Assembly: GCF_029852145.1 (NCBI RefSeq)
Contig: NC_079970.1
Coordinates: forward strand, 2,976,001-3,040,000
Direction of reading: 5' to 3'
DNA from: Microplitis mediator
Taxonomy: Eukaryota; Arthropoda; Insecta; Hymenoptera; Braconidae
Length of the DNA: 64,000 bases
Under the pieces are notes generated by a model. It saw nothing but the letters and a program-made list of their open reading frames with translations, was not told where the DNA came from and made no database searches. Positions within the stretch are counted from its first letter, which is position 1. Each line of letters begins with the position of its first letter. A program made the translations under genes and the position numbers. This document shows, one piece after another, positions 13,994-24,277 of this stretch.

Positions 13994-14061
13994 TGTTGTT
14001 GCTGCTGCTGCTGGTGATGCTGATGATGAGTCAAGTGATGATGTTTTCCTTTGGCAGGCAT
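3565..14061 (-). CDS. eIF4G: eIF4G-like translation initiation factor, N-terminal part (3' end outside window)
   Basis: Minus-strand gene. Common exons in transcript order: 6508-6869, 6162-6431, 5948-6077, optional 5838-5861, 4842-5036, 4533-4720, 3565-4435, with a donor at 3564 leading out of the window. All phases agree. Two alternative first exons feed the exon at 6869 (13854-14061 and 7075-7390). The product is a low-complexity Gln/Pro/Ser/Gly/His-rich chain, as the unstructured N-terminus of eIF4G is. It contains FYPMGARQMQ, GGGVTHVIGMQS and a short conserved-looking block RPKAIMDIVNPATGENI followed by an acidic Ser/Thr stretch, resembling the segment before the eIF4E-binding site in insect eIF4G. 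The MIF4G and MA3 domains, which would prove the call, must lie left of position 1. eIF4G scaffolds eIF4E, PABP, eIF4A and eIF3 in cap-dependent initiation. Another Gln-rich protein is possible. Confidence 0.68.
4842..5861 (-). other. eIF4G-like exon 4842-5036 and 24-nt microexon candidate 5838-5861
   Basis: Between the exons ending at 5948 and starting at 5036 lies a 24-base stretch with a pyrimidine tract plus CAG acceptor at 5862-5864 and a GTAATT donor at 5837. It is a multiple of three. It reads in frame as L-P-P-T-Y-T-N-T-I where it joins, and the bordering exons also join in frame without it. This suits an optional microexon adding eight residues. Confidence 0.5.
5471..5797. mobile_element. 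short inverted-repeat element in eIF4G-like intron
   Basis: The ends are inverted copies: CCCAAGTAGCACAC at 5471 and its complement CTGTGCTACTTGAG near 5781-5795. About 325 bp with no coding capacity. The sequence just before it (5120-5400) also has the look of a dispersed repeat (self-complementary words around TCAGCTCAATATCTC and GAGCTGG). Class not determined. Confidence 0.5.
7075..7390 (-). CDS. eIF4G: proximal alternative first exon of the eIF4G-like gene (His-rich)
   Basis: An ATG at 7390-7388 in an excellent context (AAGAATGG) opens a 105-codon exon ending at a GTAAG donor (7074-7070) in phase 1. It joins in frame to the exon at 6869 (S-N-P-R-S-D-F-H). It contains a Gln tract and a run of eight His (PLHHHHHHHH) near residue 85. 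No convincing acceptor in the right phase lies upstream, so I read it as a first exon with its own promoter in the AT-rich DNA between about 7400 and 8450. Confidence 0.6.
7391..13853. other. long intron / promoter region of the eIF4G-like gene
   Basis: About 6.5 kb between the two alternative first exons. GC-richer patches at 8390-8460, 8680-8790 and 8895-9010 may be promoter or untranslated exon sequence for the proximal start. One family B MITE lies at 9591-9778. The rest is AT-rich with simple (TA)n and (AAT)n runs. I see no convincing additional gene. Confidence 0.45.
9591..9778. mobile_element. family B palindromic MITE, copy 1
   Basis: Left end TGAGTGTGAATGTAGCAGAC, right end its inverted copy (GATGTCTGCAACATTCATAC). 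Flanked on both sides by AATAATT, a likely target-site duplication. The middle is also largely self-complementary. Confidence 0.75.
13854..14061 (-). CDS. eIF4G: distal alternative first exon of the eIF4G-like gene (polyQ)
   Basis: ATG at 14061-14059, then MPAKGKHHHLTHHQHH, a run of 22 glutamines written with mixed CAG and CAA codons (about 13947-14012), and ending Y-V-S-H-A at a GTACGT donor at 13853 in phase 1. It joins in frame to the exon beginning at 6869 (A-G-S-D-F-H-V-P-G), skipping the proximal first exon. The mixed codons suggest a tract kept as protein rather than a pure expanding CAG repeat. The assignment to this gene rests on phase and strand; the intron would be about 7 kb. Confidence 0.55.
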
Positions 14062-15070
14062 GCTGCTTACCGCAAGCTCAATCTGCCCTTCGATCTGTCC
14101 TCTACGTGCAAACCTTTACTCTTGCCGCCTGCTTCGGTCCACATATAGAAACTTAAATAATCTTTTTTTTTTATTTTCTACAGACCAACCCCAATTATTT
14201 TAAACTGACGTTACTAATTATATACGTAACACTTTTATTCACTATTACGTACGTCTATAATTATTGTTTTTCACACGTACTTGGTACAGCAGTACGCACC
14301 AGAAAGTAACGAAAATATAAATAATAATGATAAAATCTTATTTTATATACTTGTGTTATATCTGTATCAATTATGATAATAGCCGTAGTAGCAGTTGTAA
14401 TAATAACAATAATGATAATAATAAACTCCCACTTTCATTGAAATTAAGATAGAACACAGTCGAATTTTCTCGTATCACTTAGCACTGTTGTCCTAAAAAA
14501 TATATATATGTATATTTATTTTTTACTTCCTTATCTGTCTAACTTAATTGCATGCGTTGAGATTTTGTGCAAGCCGACATTATGCGTTAACTGACCATGC
14601 CTATCCCTCTTAACTTCTCACTTAGTTTATATTCGTGTCTTGTTAAAATAAAAAAAAAAAGTTAGAAAAATTTCTACCACACACTTGGGCAATTAGCCTC
14701 TATTGTGGATATTTTTCAACAGATAATTATGACACTTAGTCTATTATTATATTAATGTTCAATAATAATATATATTTACCAATATAAATTTATAAAATCT
14801 CGTTCTTTCCCTTTCGGACAGCATAGAAAAAGAGTAAAATACGTGCGAAATAAAACGTAGACGCATGGAATATTTAACTGTAGCATGAGTCGTAACGGAC
14901 AGTGACGACTTGTGGTGAGATCATGCCGTACCAGTCTACAGTAAGTGTATAGAAATTTTTCATGCTACTGTAGAAATTGTATATCTATATATATGAGTTT
15001 ACTAAAATATATACGATAGTTTGCCGGTAAATCCGAAGCAGCAGCAGCGCGCGCTTAGTCTACATTTTGA

Positions 15071-15269
15071 TTATACTGAAGTTAGCTGACGTCTAAGAAC
15101 TTTTTATTTTTTTTAAACGATAAATTACAAAAAAAAAATATTTTGAAAAATTGCACTTTTAGTTTTTTGAATTCTCTATATGTGCATATTTTTATATTTT
15201 GTTTTGGGTAATTGACTTATTGATAAAAAAAATATATGAAAATTGATGGTCTGTTAACTTCAGGATCAT
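15071..15269. mobile_element. family A palindromic MITE, copy 1
   Basis: Left end ATACTGAAGTTAGCTGACGT; right end GTCTGTTAACTTCAGGATCA. Internal words shared with other copies include TTGAAAAATTGCAC and ACATGTGCATATTTTTA-like sequence. It lies five bases from the next copy. Confidence 0.75.
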
Positions 15270-15274
15270 TTTTG

Positions 15275-15465
15275 ATGATACTGAAGTTAGCTGACGTCTA
15301 ATAATTTGTGGATTTTTTTTTGAAACGATAAATTTAAAAAAAGGAGTTTTTAAAATAATTACACTTGTAGTTTTTTAAATTTTCTACAGGTGCATATTTT
15401 TATATTTTTTTGTCACTGATTTGGGGAAAAAAAAATTCAAAAATTGTCTGCAACTTCGGGGTCAT
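15275..15465. mobile_element. family A palindromic MITE, copy 2
   Basis: Same orientation as its neighbour: starts ATGATACTGAAGTTAGCTGA and ends with an inverted, degraded copy (GTCTGCAACTTCGGGGTCAT). The pair forms a tandem insertion. Confidence 0.7.
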
Positions 15466-15955
15466 TTTGTCGATCTCATGATTGCCAACTTAATAAAAAA
15501 AAAGTTTGTGTAAATAAGAATAATAAATTTACAAGTATTTATCTATACTCGAAAAAATAATAAATCATATTGGAATTAACTATTTGATGTATGTATTATT
15601 TATAAATATTTATGACAGTTACAATATCAAGTGGAAAAATTAAACTACGATTTAGTCCCGGTCAAAGTTTATTTTTGAAGTTATTTTATTTATTATTAAC
15701 ATCACGGACTTTTTTTATTGCTGGCATTCAATCATCAGGCCAAATATAATTGCAATTGTAGTTGTAATATTTGAATTTTTTTTACCGAAGCATCTGATTT
15801 TTTGTAGAATTGTCTTAAAATTTGTAATAAATTTGAACAGAAAATTGGTTTAATTTTTCCACTGATCTTTAAAAGATAAATAATTGAAAACATGAATATC
15901 ATACTGATTACAGAATATTATTTATTGATAAGATTTTGATACTGATAACATCAGA

Positions 15956-16605
15956 ATGAGTTACGGAAAAGATGAAACCAATGGTTTAAAAAAAAATCTA
16001 GAAGATCAATTAGAGCGATTGGTGCAGCAGTTAGAAGATTTAGAAGAATGCCGGTAAGAATTTTAAATATTTAAATTCAATTATAATTAATTAAAGTCTG
16101 GTTTATTTTTTTTTATTTTTATAGAGAAGATTTGGAGTTATCAGAGTATGAAGAAACTAAAAACGATACTATTGAGCAGTTGAAAGAACTAAATGATAGT
16201 CTTAGAAGAATAATATCCGGAGATATAACTCTAGTTGATGAGTTGGGGGCGATGCAATTGGCTACTCAGGCGGCAATTAGCGCAGCTTTTAAAACACCAG
16301 CTGTAATAAGGATGTTTGGTAAAAAAGAGCCAAAGCAACTGAGAGAGCGACTGTCATTAATTGAACGTGACGCTAAACTTGGGAAATTGAGTAAAGAAGC
16401 CAGTGACAGACAGAGAGTTGAAGTATTGACGGCGTTGAAGCACTTGGGTGAAACGTTAAGTCAATCTGAGTTGGAATTAATACAGAGACTTACACTCGAT
16501 AATATTGACACGACAGATTTTGTTCAAGTTTCTGATTACGCTGAAAAAAGTCAAGTAGCTCGGGCTATCGTTAGTCAAGAAGTTGAAGATAATAAAAAAA
16601 ATTAA
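15956..16605 (+). CDS. LZIC: LZIC, leucine zipper and ICAT domain protein
   Basis: Two exons, 15956-16053 and 16125-16605, joined in phase 2 (TGC CG|A) to give 192 residues, close to the 190 of vertebrate LZIC. The N-terminus (residues 10-45) is a heptad-rich coiled coil with the words LEDQLERLVQQLEDLEECRE. The middle holds TLVDELGAMQLATQAAISAA and FKTPAVIRMF, typical of LZIC, and the C-terminal third is the ICAT/CTNNBIP1-like helical domain. The family has been linked to beta-catenin binding and to the cell response to DNA damage; the biochemical role in insects is not established. The start is the first ATG of a frame that matches the family from residue 1. Its 3' end faces ZMYND11 about 1.5 kb away. 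Confidence 0.95.
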
Positions 16606-17765
16606 ATATCATTCATTTGTTTATTGTTATTAAATTAATTTTACATGATAATTTATAACAAACAAAATTGTTATTTATTTATTTATTAATTAATTAATCA
16701 ATAATTTCTTTTTTTTTTTTATAAGATTTATACTCATAATTATAACGGTAATTTGATAAGATGAACAAAAAACGAGAAAATCAAAATAATAACTATTAAA
16801 ATGATTAGTGTATTTACTACAATACCGTTCAAGTACACGCGCTTTAATTACATGTGTAATAAATGATATTTATTTTTAAATTTCTAAAAATAATAAAATA
16901 ACATTTAATTATATATTTTTAAATTATAAATTACAAACAATTGATTGTTTTATCAATAATAAAATAAATGTGTGATATATTTTAGCACTGTAATTGCACT
17001 ATAATTTTAAATTAATATAATTGTAAAGTAAACGTATGATTATAATTAAATTCATTTTCATTACGTTGATTTTAAATTATGAATAAAAATAAATTTGAAA
17101 AAACATAATTATTAAATCAACTTGAACTTCTACCCTGTATACCGATTGCAATAAAAAAAGTAAAACAGAAATTACTTGTCAACAATGGAAAGAAAAAAAA
17201 ATAATTGCACTTGTTGTAAGTGTTAAATAATATAAAAATAATAATAATTTTTAAACTACAAGGCTGAACTAAATTACTCATATATATTTCTCTTAGTCCT
17301 TAACAGCTCTTCTATTTTTGGATAATCAATCAACACCTTTTTCTTTTCAATAACGATATATAATAAGAGATAATAATTCATTATTTTTATTTTTATATAA
17401 TAAATATATTGCTAATGCGTTAATGATAAATATTTTTTTTTTGCTAACTTTTGATTCAAGCAAATGCTTCTATTATCTGTAGCAGAAAAAAACGCTACGT
17501 TATCTACAATAATTACTTTAATTAATTTAAGCCAATATAAATATTAGTTGTTGTTATCAACAAAAAATTAAATAATTTAAAATTTTCTTCTTTGTTTTGT
17601 GTGTATATATATTTATAGTGATCTAAATGTATTTGTTTAAATATTTTGATAATTTAAATAAAGAAAAAAAAGTTTTTAGTGGAAATTTTTTTCATAGATT
17701 TAAATATTTAACTAGTAATTTTTAAAAATGTTAAAACTAGATTAACATTAAATATACTTGTAATT

Positions 17766-17818
<53 letters not shown>

Positions 17819-18142
17819 TAATTAATCATTTTGCTTATTCTATTAAGCATATTTTATATAATATGTAGTTATTAAATACATATACTATATGTATGATTTA
17901 ATAATTTAATATTAATCAAAATTCTATGAAAAAAAAAAAAAACGGAAATTAAATAATGTTTGAAATTGAATAACCGCGTCTTTGACGCTGTCAGACTAGC
18001 CGAGTTGTCTAGGATCAATTGATCTTTGTTTCAATTTTTTTTTTTAAATAATAATTTATCTAAATTATTGGGTAGATTATGACTAAAAAAACTGACGGCC
18101 CAGTTTTTTTGTGATAATAGTATTTGTTTGACAATTGTAAAG
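16606..18142. other. convergent 3' region between LZIC and ZMYND11
   Basis: Very AT-rich 3'-flanking DNA of two convergent genes with several AATAAA-like signals. It contains a perfect (AAT)n microsatellite at about 17769-17816. No gene seen. Confidence 0.6.
17769..17816. repeat. (AAT)n microsatellite
   Basis: About 16 uninterrupted trinucleotide units in the 3' flank of ZMYND11. Confidence 0.9.
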
Positions 18143-20896
18143 CTAACGTTTACGCCGACAGACACGTTTGTGCTCTCGTTGCCAATGAACTTGCTGGCAA
18201 TCAGTACTGCAATAAGCTGTGTTCCAACAGCAATGGTATATTGCTTCAGCTTCGCAATTGTAACACTGTAACACCGTGAATCAGTGATTAAGCATCAAGT
18301 TAAAAATAGTATAAATAGAGTGGCCAAGTCTAAGAATAATTATAATTAATTATACGTCATTAATACACTGTTACTTACTGCTGTCATTATTATTAGTAAT
18401 TACTATTATTAAAAAAAAAAATATTAACATAAATAATAAATATTAATGATGTTGATATTTTACCCATTGCTTTTTCTTTATTTCAGAGATGACCTGTTGA
18501 TGTTTCTCTGTTAGCTGTCGTAATTCTTTGGCATGCTCCGCCTGGAGTCGTTCCAACTCCCGACACTTGTCCAGCTCGAATTCCCGCCGCAATTTTTCTA
18601 AAGCTGGAGCTGTCGTAGGCTGTTCTGATGTCCTGCGCTCTCTTTTCATCTGGAAGCATATGACATACTACTCGAGTACTTTTATAGCAATTAATTAATC
18701 CTATTAATATCATGACCGATAATTATTATTTTTTTTTAGCCATAAATTTAATAGCAAACCTTAAAGACTAGTTACCTTTGCCGGAGCTGTTTCAGGCTGT
18801 ACTTCCTCTGTTTGAACAAGTACACATTTGGATCTGGGCTCTTGTGAACTCGACGTGACCATGTCCTCCTGGGAGCCCTCTTTTTTTAACCCCTGTGGAC
18901 ACGTGCTGCTGGAGATCCTCAGCGGCGGCTCGTCATCAATAGCGACCGGAAGAAATGGGACTTGTCGTTCCTCGCTGGTGCTTCTGCTGCCGTCGTTGAC
19001 GTCTGGTTTCTCCTCCGGTCCTCCGTCGCCTTCCCCGTTGGCACTCTCCGACTTTTCCTGATTAAGCTGTATCTCGGAATTTCCATCCGACATCAACCTC
19101 TCTACTCTCACTCTCAAGTCTTTTATAAGTTTGACGGGAGACGCGCCGTTCGGCGGTGCTACCTGTGATCCTTGTGATGATTCCGATGACTCCTGGTTCC
19201 GTCGCATCTTCGATGGCTTTGGACCCTCGATGTCGTCAGCAGCTGCCGCACTGTTGCTGGTGTTGTTATTGTGAGTTACCGATTGACTCTTGCCGAGCTT
19301 TCCAAGTAAATTCTGGTGGTGCTTCAACTCCTCGAACGCCCGGTTCCACGCAGTTGATCTTTTTATCTGCATAATAGTTATTTATATCAAATAATTTACT
19401 TAAATAAAAAAATTATTATTAAATAAATAATTTATTGCTGTAGCGTAATTAATTAAATAAATAAATAAAATTTATCAACACCCATTTCTATTGATTTAAA
19501 ATTTTTGGCAGCATATCCATTAATTTTATCAGGATTAACATTCCCCTGATTTTATATGCATACCTTCATCTCTTTCCACTTTCCCTTTTCCGACGGCTGT
19601 GTGCAATAATTAACTGTTAGCTTTTTTTTACACAAGTCAAAATAACATTTAAACAATCGCATTACAATTAATAATCTTTTAATTGCTTTACAAATATTTT
19701 AGTTTTAAAATAACCGCAGTAATTGATAATTGTTAATATAAAATTGATAATAAATTTTTTTTATTACCTGTAAACTTTGTAAACTAGAAGTAATAGAGCG
19801 TATAAAAACTTTTTCAATATTAGCTCTCATGTGATGTCCACCGAAAAATCTCACGTCATAAATATTGTCTTTAATCTCCATTACTTTTGCCGGCCAGTAC
19901 GGGTACCCCTTTTGTTTAGCATAAACCAGCTGATGAGGTGGATTGCACGGTATACAGAACCACATTTTTTCAGATTTTTCATTTGATATTCTGTAGCAGT
20001 CTGCACACCGGCGAATTTCTTTCAAGTCGTAGCAACAATCTTGGTACATTATTCTGCCCATTTCCCCTACCACAGAAGTCTCTAGAAATTTTAATTTAAT
20101 AAAAGCATATGAGAAAATAAAAGTGAGTAATTGATAAAAAATTGTCTTAAAAGAAGGATCGATTAATACCTCCATGATAAACAATAATATTATGTAATAT
20201 ATTATGTGCATCTGCCTGAAACTCAGCGAGATTTTTGTACTCGTTTCTCTTGGTCTTCGCTTCCATGATAGCAAGATCCATGTGATTTTTAATTAAAATC
20301 CCCGGGCGCCACGAATCTTCGCCTTCGCTGACCCACGTTGGCCCGGACAAACCACCAGTTGGTTTTTCAATAACCGAACTGTCTGGCACAATGGTCCTAT
20401 TTGTTATCTCCGGAGGTAATTTAGCTTTAAGATGACCGCACGTGAATCCCAGTATATGATTAAGTGCCTTTATATCATGATAAGTATCGATATTTATTTG
20501 CTCACAAAACTGGCAAATTTTTTTATCAGAATTACTCGGAGTGTGGCATCTTGGGTGATAAACACGGAAGCACGACTGACAGGTCTCTACGAGCCCAGCT
20601 CTTTGACATTTGAAGCAGTACCAGTCATGGCCATCGGTCTCCATAGGGTCCAGTGGCAATCGGTAGCTTTCTTGGTCGAGTCCACCCTTGGATTGGGTTT
20701 TTTTGAGGAAGACTAAGCCATCTTCAACGGCTTTATTCAATTCCTCTTGGGCTGACAGCTCAGTCATGTTATAAACACGAGCAAAGTGACGAACTATCCG
20801 ATCGTTGCTCGGTAAACTTCTTTGGTGAACAGTTATTTTTATTGCGTCCCATATTCTCTGGGTTGGTCCAGGATCCGTTCGTCGTCTTACAGACAT
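18143..20896 (-). CDS. ZMYND11: ZMYND11/BS69 chromatin reader (PHD-bromo-PWWP-MYND)
   Basis: Five coding exons on the minus strand: 20170-20896, 19768-20081, 18776-19366, 18464-18649, 18143-18265. All phases fit, giving 646 residues (human about 602). Order: winged-helix-like N-terminus (1-85); PHD finger with DWYCFKCQRAGLVETCQSC (about 97-140); bromodomain-like helices (150-245); a Cys-rich zinc segment (CCYDLKEIRRCADC) leading to a PWWP domain with GYPYWPAKVMEI; a long disordered acidic/Ser linker; a Lys/Glu coiled coil (RREFELDKCRELERLQAEH); and a C-terminal MYND zinc finger starting CYNCEAEAIYHCCW and ending RKR-stop. In mammals this nuclear protein reads H3.3K36me3 through bromo-PWWP, modulates elongation and splicing, and binds PXLXP partners by MYND. 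An acceptor-like site just upstream of the ATG suggests a 5' untranslated intron. It is head-to-head with the GPCR-like gene. Confidence 0.95.
19564..19596 (-). other. 33-nt microexon candidate in ZMYND11
   Basis: In the intron between exons 19768-20081 and 18776-19366. It has a CAG acceptor at 19597-19599, a GTATGC donor at 19563, is 33 bases long and in phase 0 like both neighbours, and would add P-S-E-K-G-K-W-K-E-M-K directly after the PWWP domain. The upstream pyrimidine tract is weak, so it could be chance. Confidence 0.4.
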
Positions 20897-21122
20897 AGTT
20901 GTGATATTTATCTAAAATAAAAACCTATTATTGATTTTACTTTTTAAAAAATAATCAAACCCGTATTACAAAACCGAAAATAATTATCCCGTTACGAATG
21001 ATAAAGATATTGGCCCTCATACTGCACCCGCATTACAATAAATACTCTTTTGATGCAAAAATATATTTCAGTATTAGTTATTAATTCTACTTAAAAGCAA
21101 CCGGATTAAATTTAACGCGAAA
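20897..21122. promoter_or_regulatory. 226-bp divergent promoter region
   Basis: Only 226 bases separate the ATG of ZMYND11 (minus) from the ATG of the GPCR-like ORF (plus). The interval must contain at least one 5' leader, and probably a shared bidirectional promoter. A splice acceptor-like TTTTATTTTAG (minus strand, near 20913) suggests part of it is a ZMYND11 intron. Confidence 0.5.
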
Positions 21123-21797
21123 ATGGAATCCAATTTACTAACAACCATCGGAATTATTTTAATATCATCGAGTTTTATTTCACTGATACTTTTACTTAGA
21201 AAAAATATAAAACAATGTGTCAAGTCATTTATTTTTATTTTGATTTTATCGGATATATTGAGTAATATTTTCATAGGAGTTATATTACTGGCAAAGCAAA
21301 AAAATCAAACTCATTTAAATGAACAAGAGACTGAAAGTGGAATATTACGTGATAATAATGATGATAAAAATGAAAACGAATATAATAATTATTTACTGAT
21401 CAACAAGTGTGATTTTAAAAGTCTGTTAATGAACTACGCCGTATTCCTAGTACCGTTTGTAAATAATTTTATGTCATTACTCACTAAATCGTTTTATTGT
21501 AATTACAACATTGAGTGTATTAAAAAAAAGTACAAACAATTGATACTATCGAAATTAATATCAGCAGATTTATCGAGTGTTGAAAGACGTAGATCAAGAT
21601 TGCCGTTCTTTAAATACTTTAATAATAATAACAACAACAATAATATATTTACAATAATTAGTGTCATCAGTCAGTGGATCGTACCAATTTTATCAATGAT
21701 GATTTTATATTTAACTGGATATCAAAATATTACTACTGATATAAGATCATACGACTTAACTTGCATTCATATGACAAATTTCCCATTTGATAATTGT

Positions 21798-21837
<40 letters not shown>

Positions 21838-22721
21838 GTAATAGTAATAAATTAGAAGAAGAGTTGAATCCATTAGAGGAAATGGATTCAATGTACGACA
21901 TCAGTATGATGAATTCTACTGACTATTTATTACCAGACAATAAATTACATGCAATTGAATCTGTTGCATCAAATGGATCAGAAACAAATGAAATAATAAT
22001 TAAAATCCAAGAAATAGTTAAATCAGCTTTGAATAATTCAGAGTCAATTCCCGACTGGTATTTTTCGAGTCCTTTTAAAAAATTAAATTTCACTGGCTCT
22101 CGATTAACTAATGGGAGAAAAGTAGACATAGATTACATGTTTGAAGATGAAATAGAATCAGCATGTATGGGTGATAACAAATGTTTCATATCACCGAATG
22201 TGTTGAAAATGAATATGATAATTGTCATATTTATAGTTTACTTTGGATCAATATTACTATCAACAGTTTACTGTATAAAAAGTAATTACATCTGTTCTAA
22301 TATAAAACAACAATTAATAACCGTGGAGTCGATGGATAAAATGACAGATGATAAATCCGCCGAATCAAATGTCAAAGATAAAAAATTAAATGACCAAGGC
22401 GATGGTAGCAGTGATTCTATTAAATGGATAAATAGTAATATTGATTTAAAATCATCTGCAGGAGTCGTCAAAGAGGAAACAAGTGAAATTGAAAAAATTA
22501 TTTATATTTCTATCATGTCTTTATTACTCGCGGTGTTATTATGGACACCAGTCTTCATGCAACTGATTGCTAAAATATTTATGTGCATGGAGATGTCATA
22601 CTGGTCAATGAATATTTTTTATTTTGCAGCCATGGGTTATGGTGTGATAAGAAATTTTCTAGATGTCGATATGGTTAAAACTAAAGGAATTGTGCCACAA
22701 GTACTTAGTGATTCATGCTGA
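21123..22721 (+). CDS. orphan seven-transmembrane GPCR-like protein (intronless)
   Basis: Single 532-residue ORF. I count seven hydrophobic segments at about 5-25, 36-58, 102-122, 176-197, 362-385, 457-482 and 490-512. Class A (rhodopsin-like) hallmarks are partly present: an Asp in helix 2 (LSDIL, D44), a Cys at the start of helix 3 (C96) with partner Cys in the second outer loop (C213, C224), a Trp in helix 4 (QWIVP), and W-T-P in helix 6. A DRY motif after helix 3 and NPxxY in helix 7 are absent. The second outer loop is very long (about 160 residues) and contains a poly-Asn run from an (AAT)n repeat. I do not recognise the family; a divergent orphan receptor is the best reading. No introns and a base composition like its surroundings. 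The start is the first ATG. Confidence 0.7.
21799..21849 (+). repeat. in-frame (AAT)n microsatellite coding poly-Asn
   Basis: A run of AAT units with a few AGT interruptions inside the long outer loop of the GPCR-like ORF, coding about 12 Asn and then Ser-Asn. Length is probably variable between individuals. Confidence 0.85.
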
Positions 22722-24277
22722 TTATAAAATTATAATTAAATTTTTAAAAAAATCAATGAAAATGATGAATAAATAATTATTTAAAATAAATAAATATAAG
22801 TAATTATTATACCTACTAAAATTAACAACAACTACAACTTGATATTACGAATATTAATATAAAATATTAAGTATATATTAAATATTTAAACATGGCCATC
22901 GATGAGGTTCAAAAGCCAATACCTATTAAGTTGCAAGGCCGTATGTAGACTTAAAGTATGCTCGTTTTCTTATCTTTAATAAAATAAATATATTATTTTG
23001 AATAGCAAAGTTAATTTATAGCCGCCCGAGTTATTTATCCGATCGTACCTTCAACGTAACAATGACAGCGTAATTTAATAATAAATATAAATATAAACAA
23101 TGATGATATTTATAGTAACAATAATAATAAAAATAATAATTTTATAAAGAAAAATAACAAAATTAAATTAAATTACTTGATAAGTATAAGATATTGGAAA
23201 AAAACCATCAGTCCATTTTTTTATTTTTAATTATTTTCAGCGGAGGTTTAATTATGACTATGATTTAATTATCAGTTAATTTGTTAAAATTATTTTATTC
23301 ACAGTCACAGAGCCGTACGATGAGAGCTTTTTTTTTTTAGGAACAATATTATATATGATATGACGAGATGGTATATAGCTTATATTTTTTTTCGCCGCCG
23401 TACCGACGTGCACTTACTACTTACATGTACTTTGTACAAACCCATACACATATAATATATATGGGTATGTATATCTATATATTCACTCCATAAATTGTTG
23501 TACTATACATACACATACATAAATATATATACCATATACCACATAGGTATATTTATAATAAATATACTCCGTATGTACGTATTCACATATTACAGATCCC
23601 TCTACTTGTAATAAAATTCACGTCTATTATAAACGTAACTTTAAATTATGCGCGCGCAACCAATAATGTATTTATATTTTTATTTTTATAAATAAACCAA
23701 TAAAATAAAAATTGTTATGAAAATTGTAATCGATTCTATGAATTTTTATAAAATAAATTTGTAGCTTTTTTTTTCTGAGCGGGAGTTATTTTTTTTTTTA
23801 CCTTTCGTTTAATTAATTGTGGGAAAGTTAATTATTTTAAATGACTTATTTAATAAGTGGTAAAAGTAATAGTTGATATTATAATAGTGATATTTAATGA
23901 TATATTTTAAGAAAATAGATATCTGGATTTTTTGAAGGGCAGATTTGAATTTCGCGCGGTTTTTTGAATTGAGGTTAGGGAGGATAGATGTCAAAAAAAA
24001 CGATTGAATGCTTTTGGTAGTTTGTAAATAAAGTTGTAGTGGAAATTATGGGTAATTAAGATAATATTTTAGGAGTAATTAGAAAAAATATTTTAATTTG
24101 AGTGATTGGTTATTCAATTGTGAATAAACGGCAATTTAAAATTTAAAAGTATAGGTTAGAGATTTAATCAAAATAAAGTGTCACAATTAATAATATTAGT
24201 CGGTGTGTGATTAGTGTTGATAAATTTTACATATTTTTGAATAAAAAGTGTCATTGTTTATTTAAGTAATTAATACT
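22722..24277. other. intergenic, 3' flank of GPCR-like gene and PIGS promoter
   Basis: AT-rich with AATAAA signals after 22740 and (TA)n-rich sequence around 23400-23600. A short GC-richer patch near 23935-24000 may belong to the PIGS promoter. No gene seen. Confidence 0.45.

Larger units (their letters stand above)
14062..15955. other. intergenic, divergent eIF4G-like and LZIC promoters
   Basis: Separates the 5' end of the eIF4G-like gene (minus) from LZIC (plus), so it should hold both promoters. Upstream of 14061 a GC-richer leader runs to about 14150. Two family A MITEs occupy 15071-15465. Nothing else is coding. Confidence 0.5.

Noticed and set aside
18828..19374. Three overlapping plus-strand ORFs
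   Set aside because: They are antisense to the ZMYND11 linker exon, which is in phase with its neighbours.
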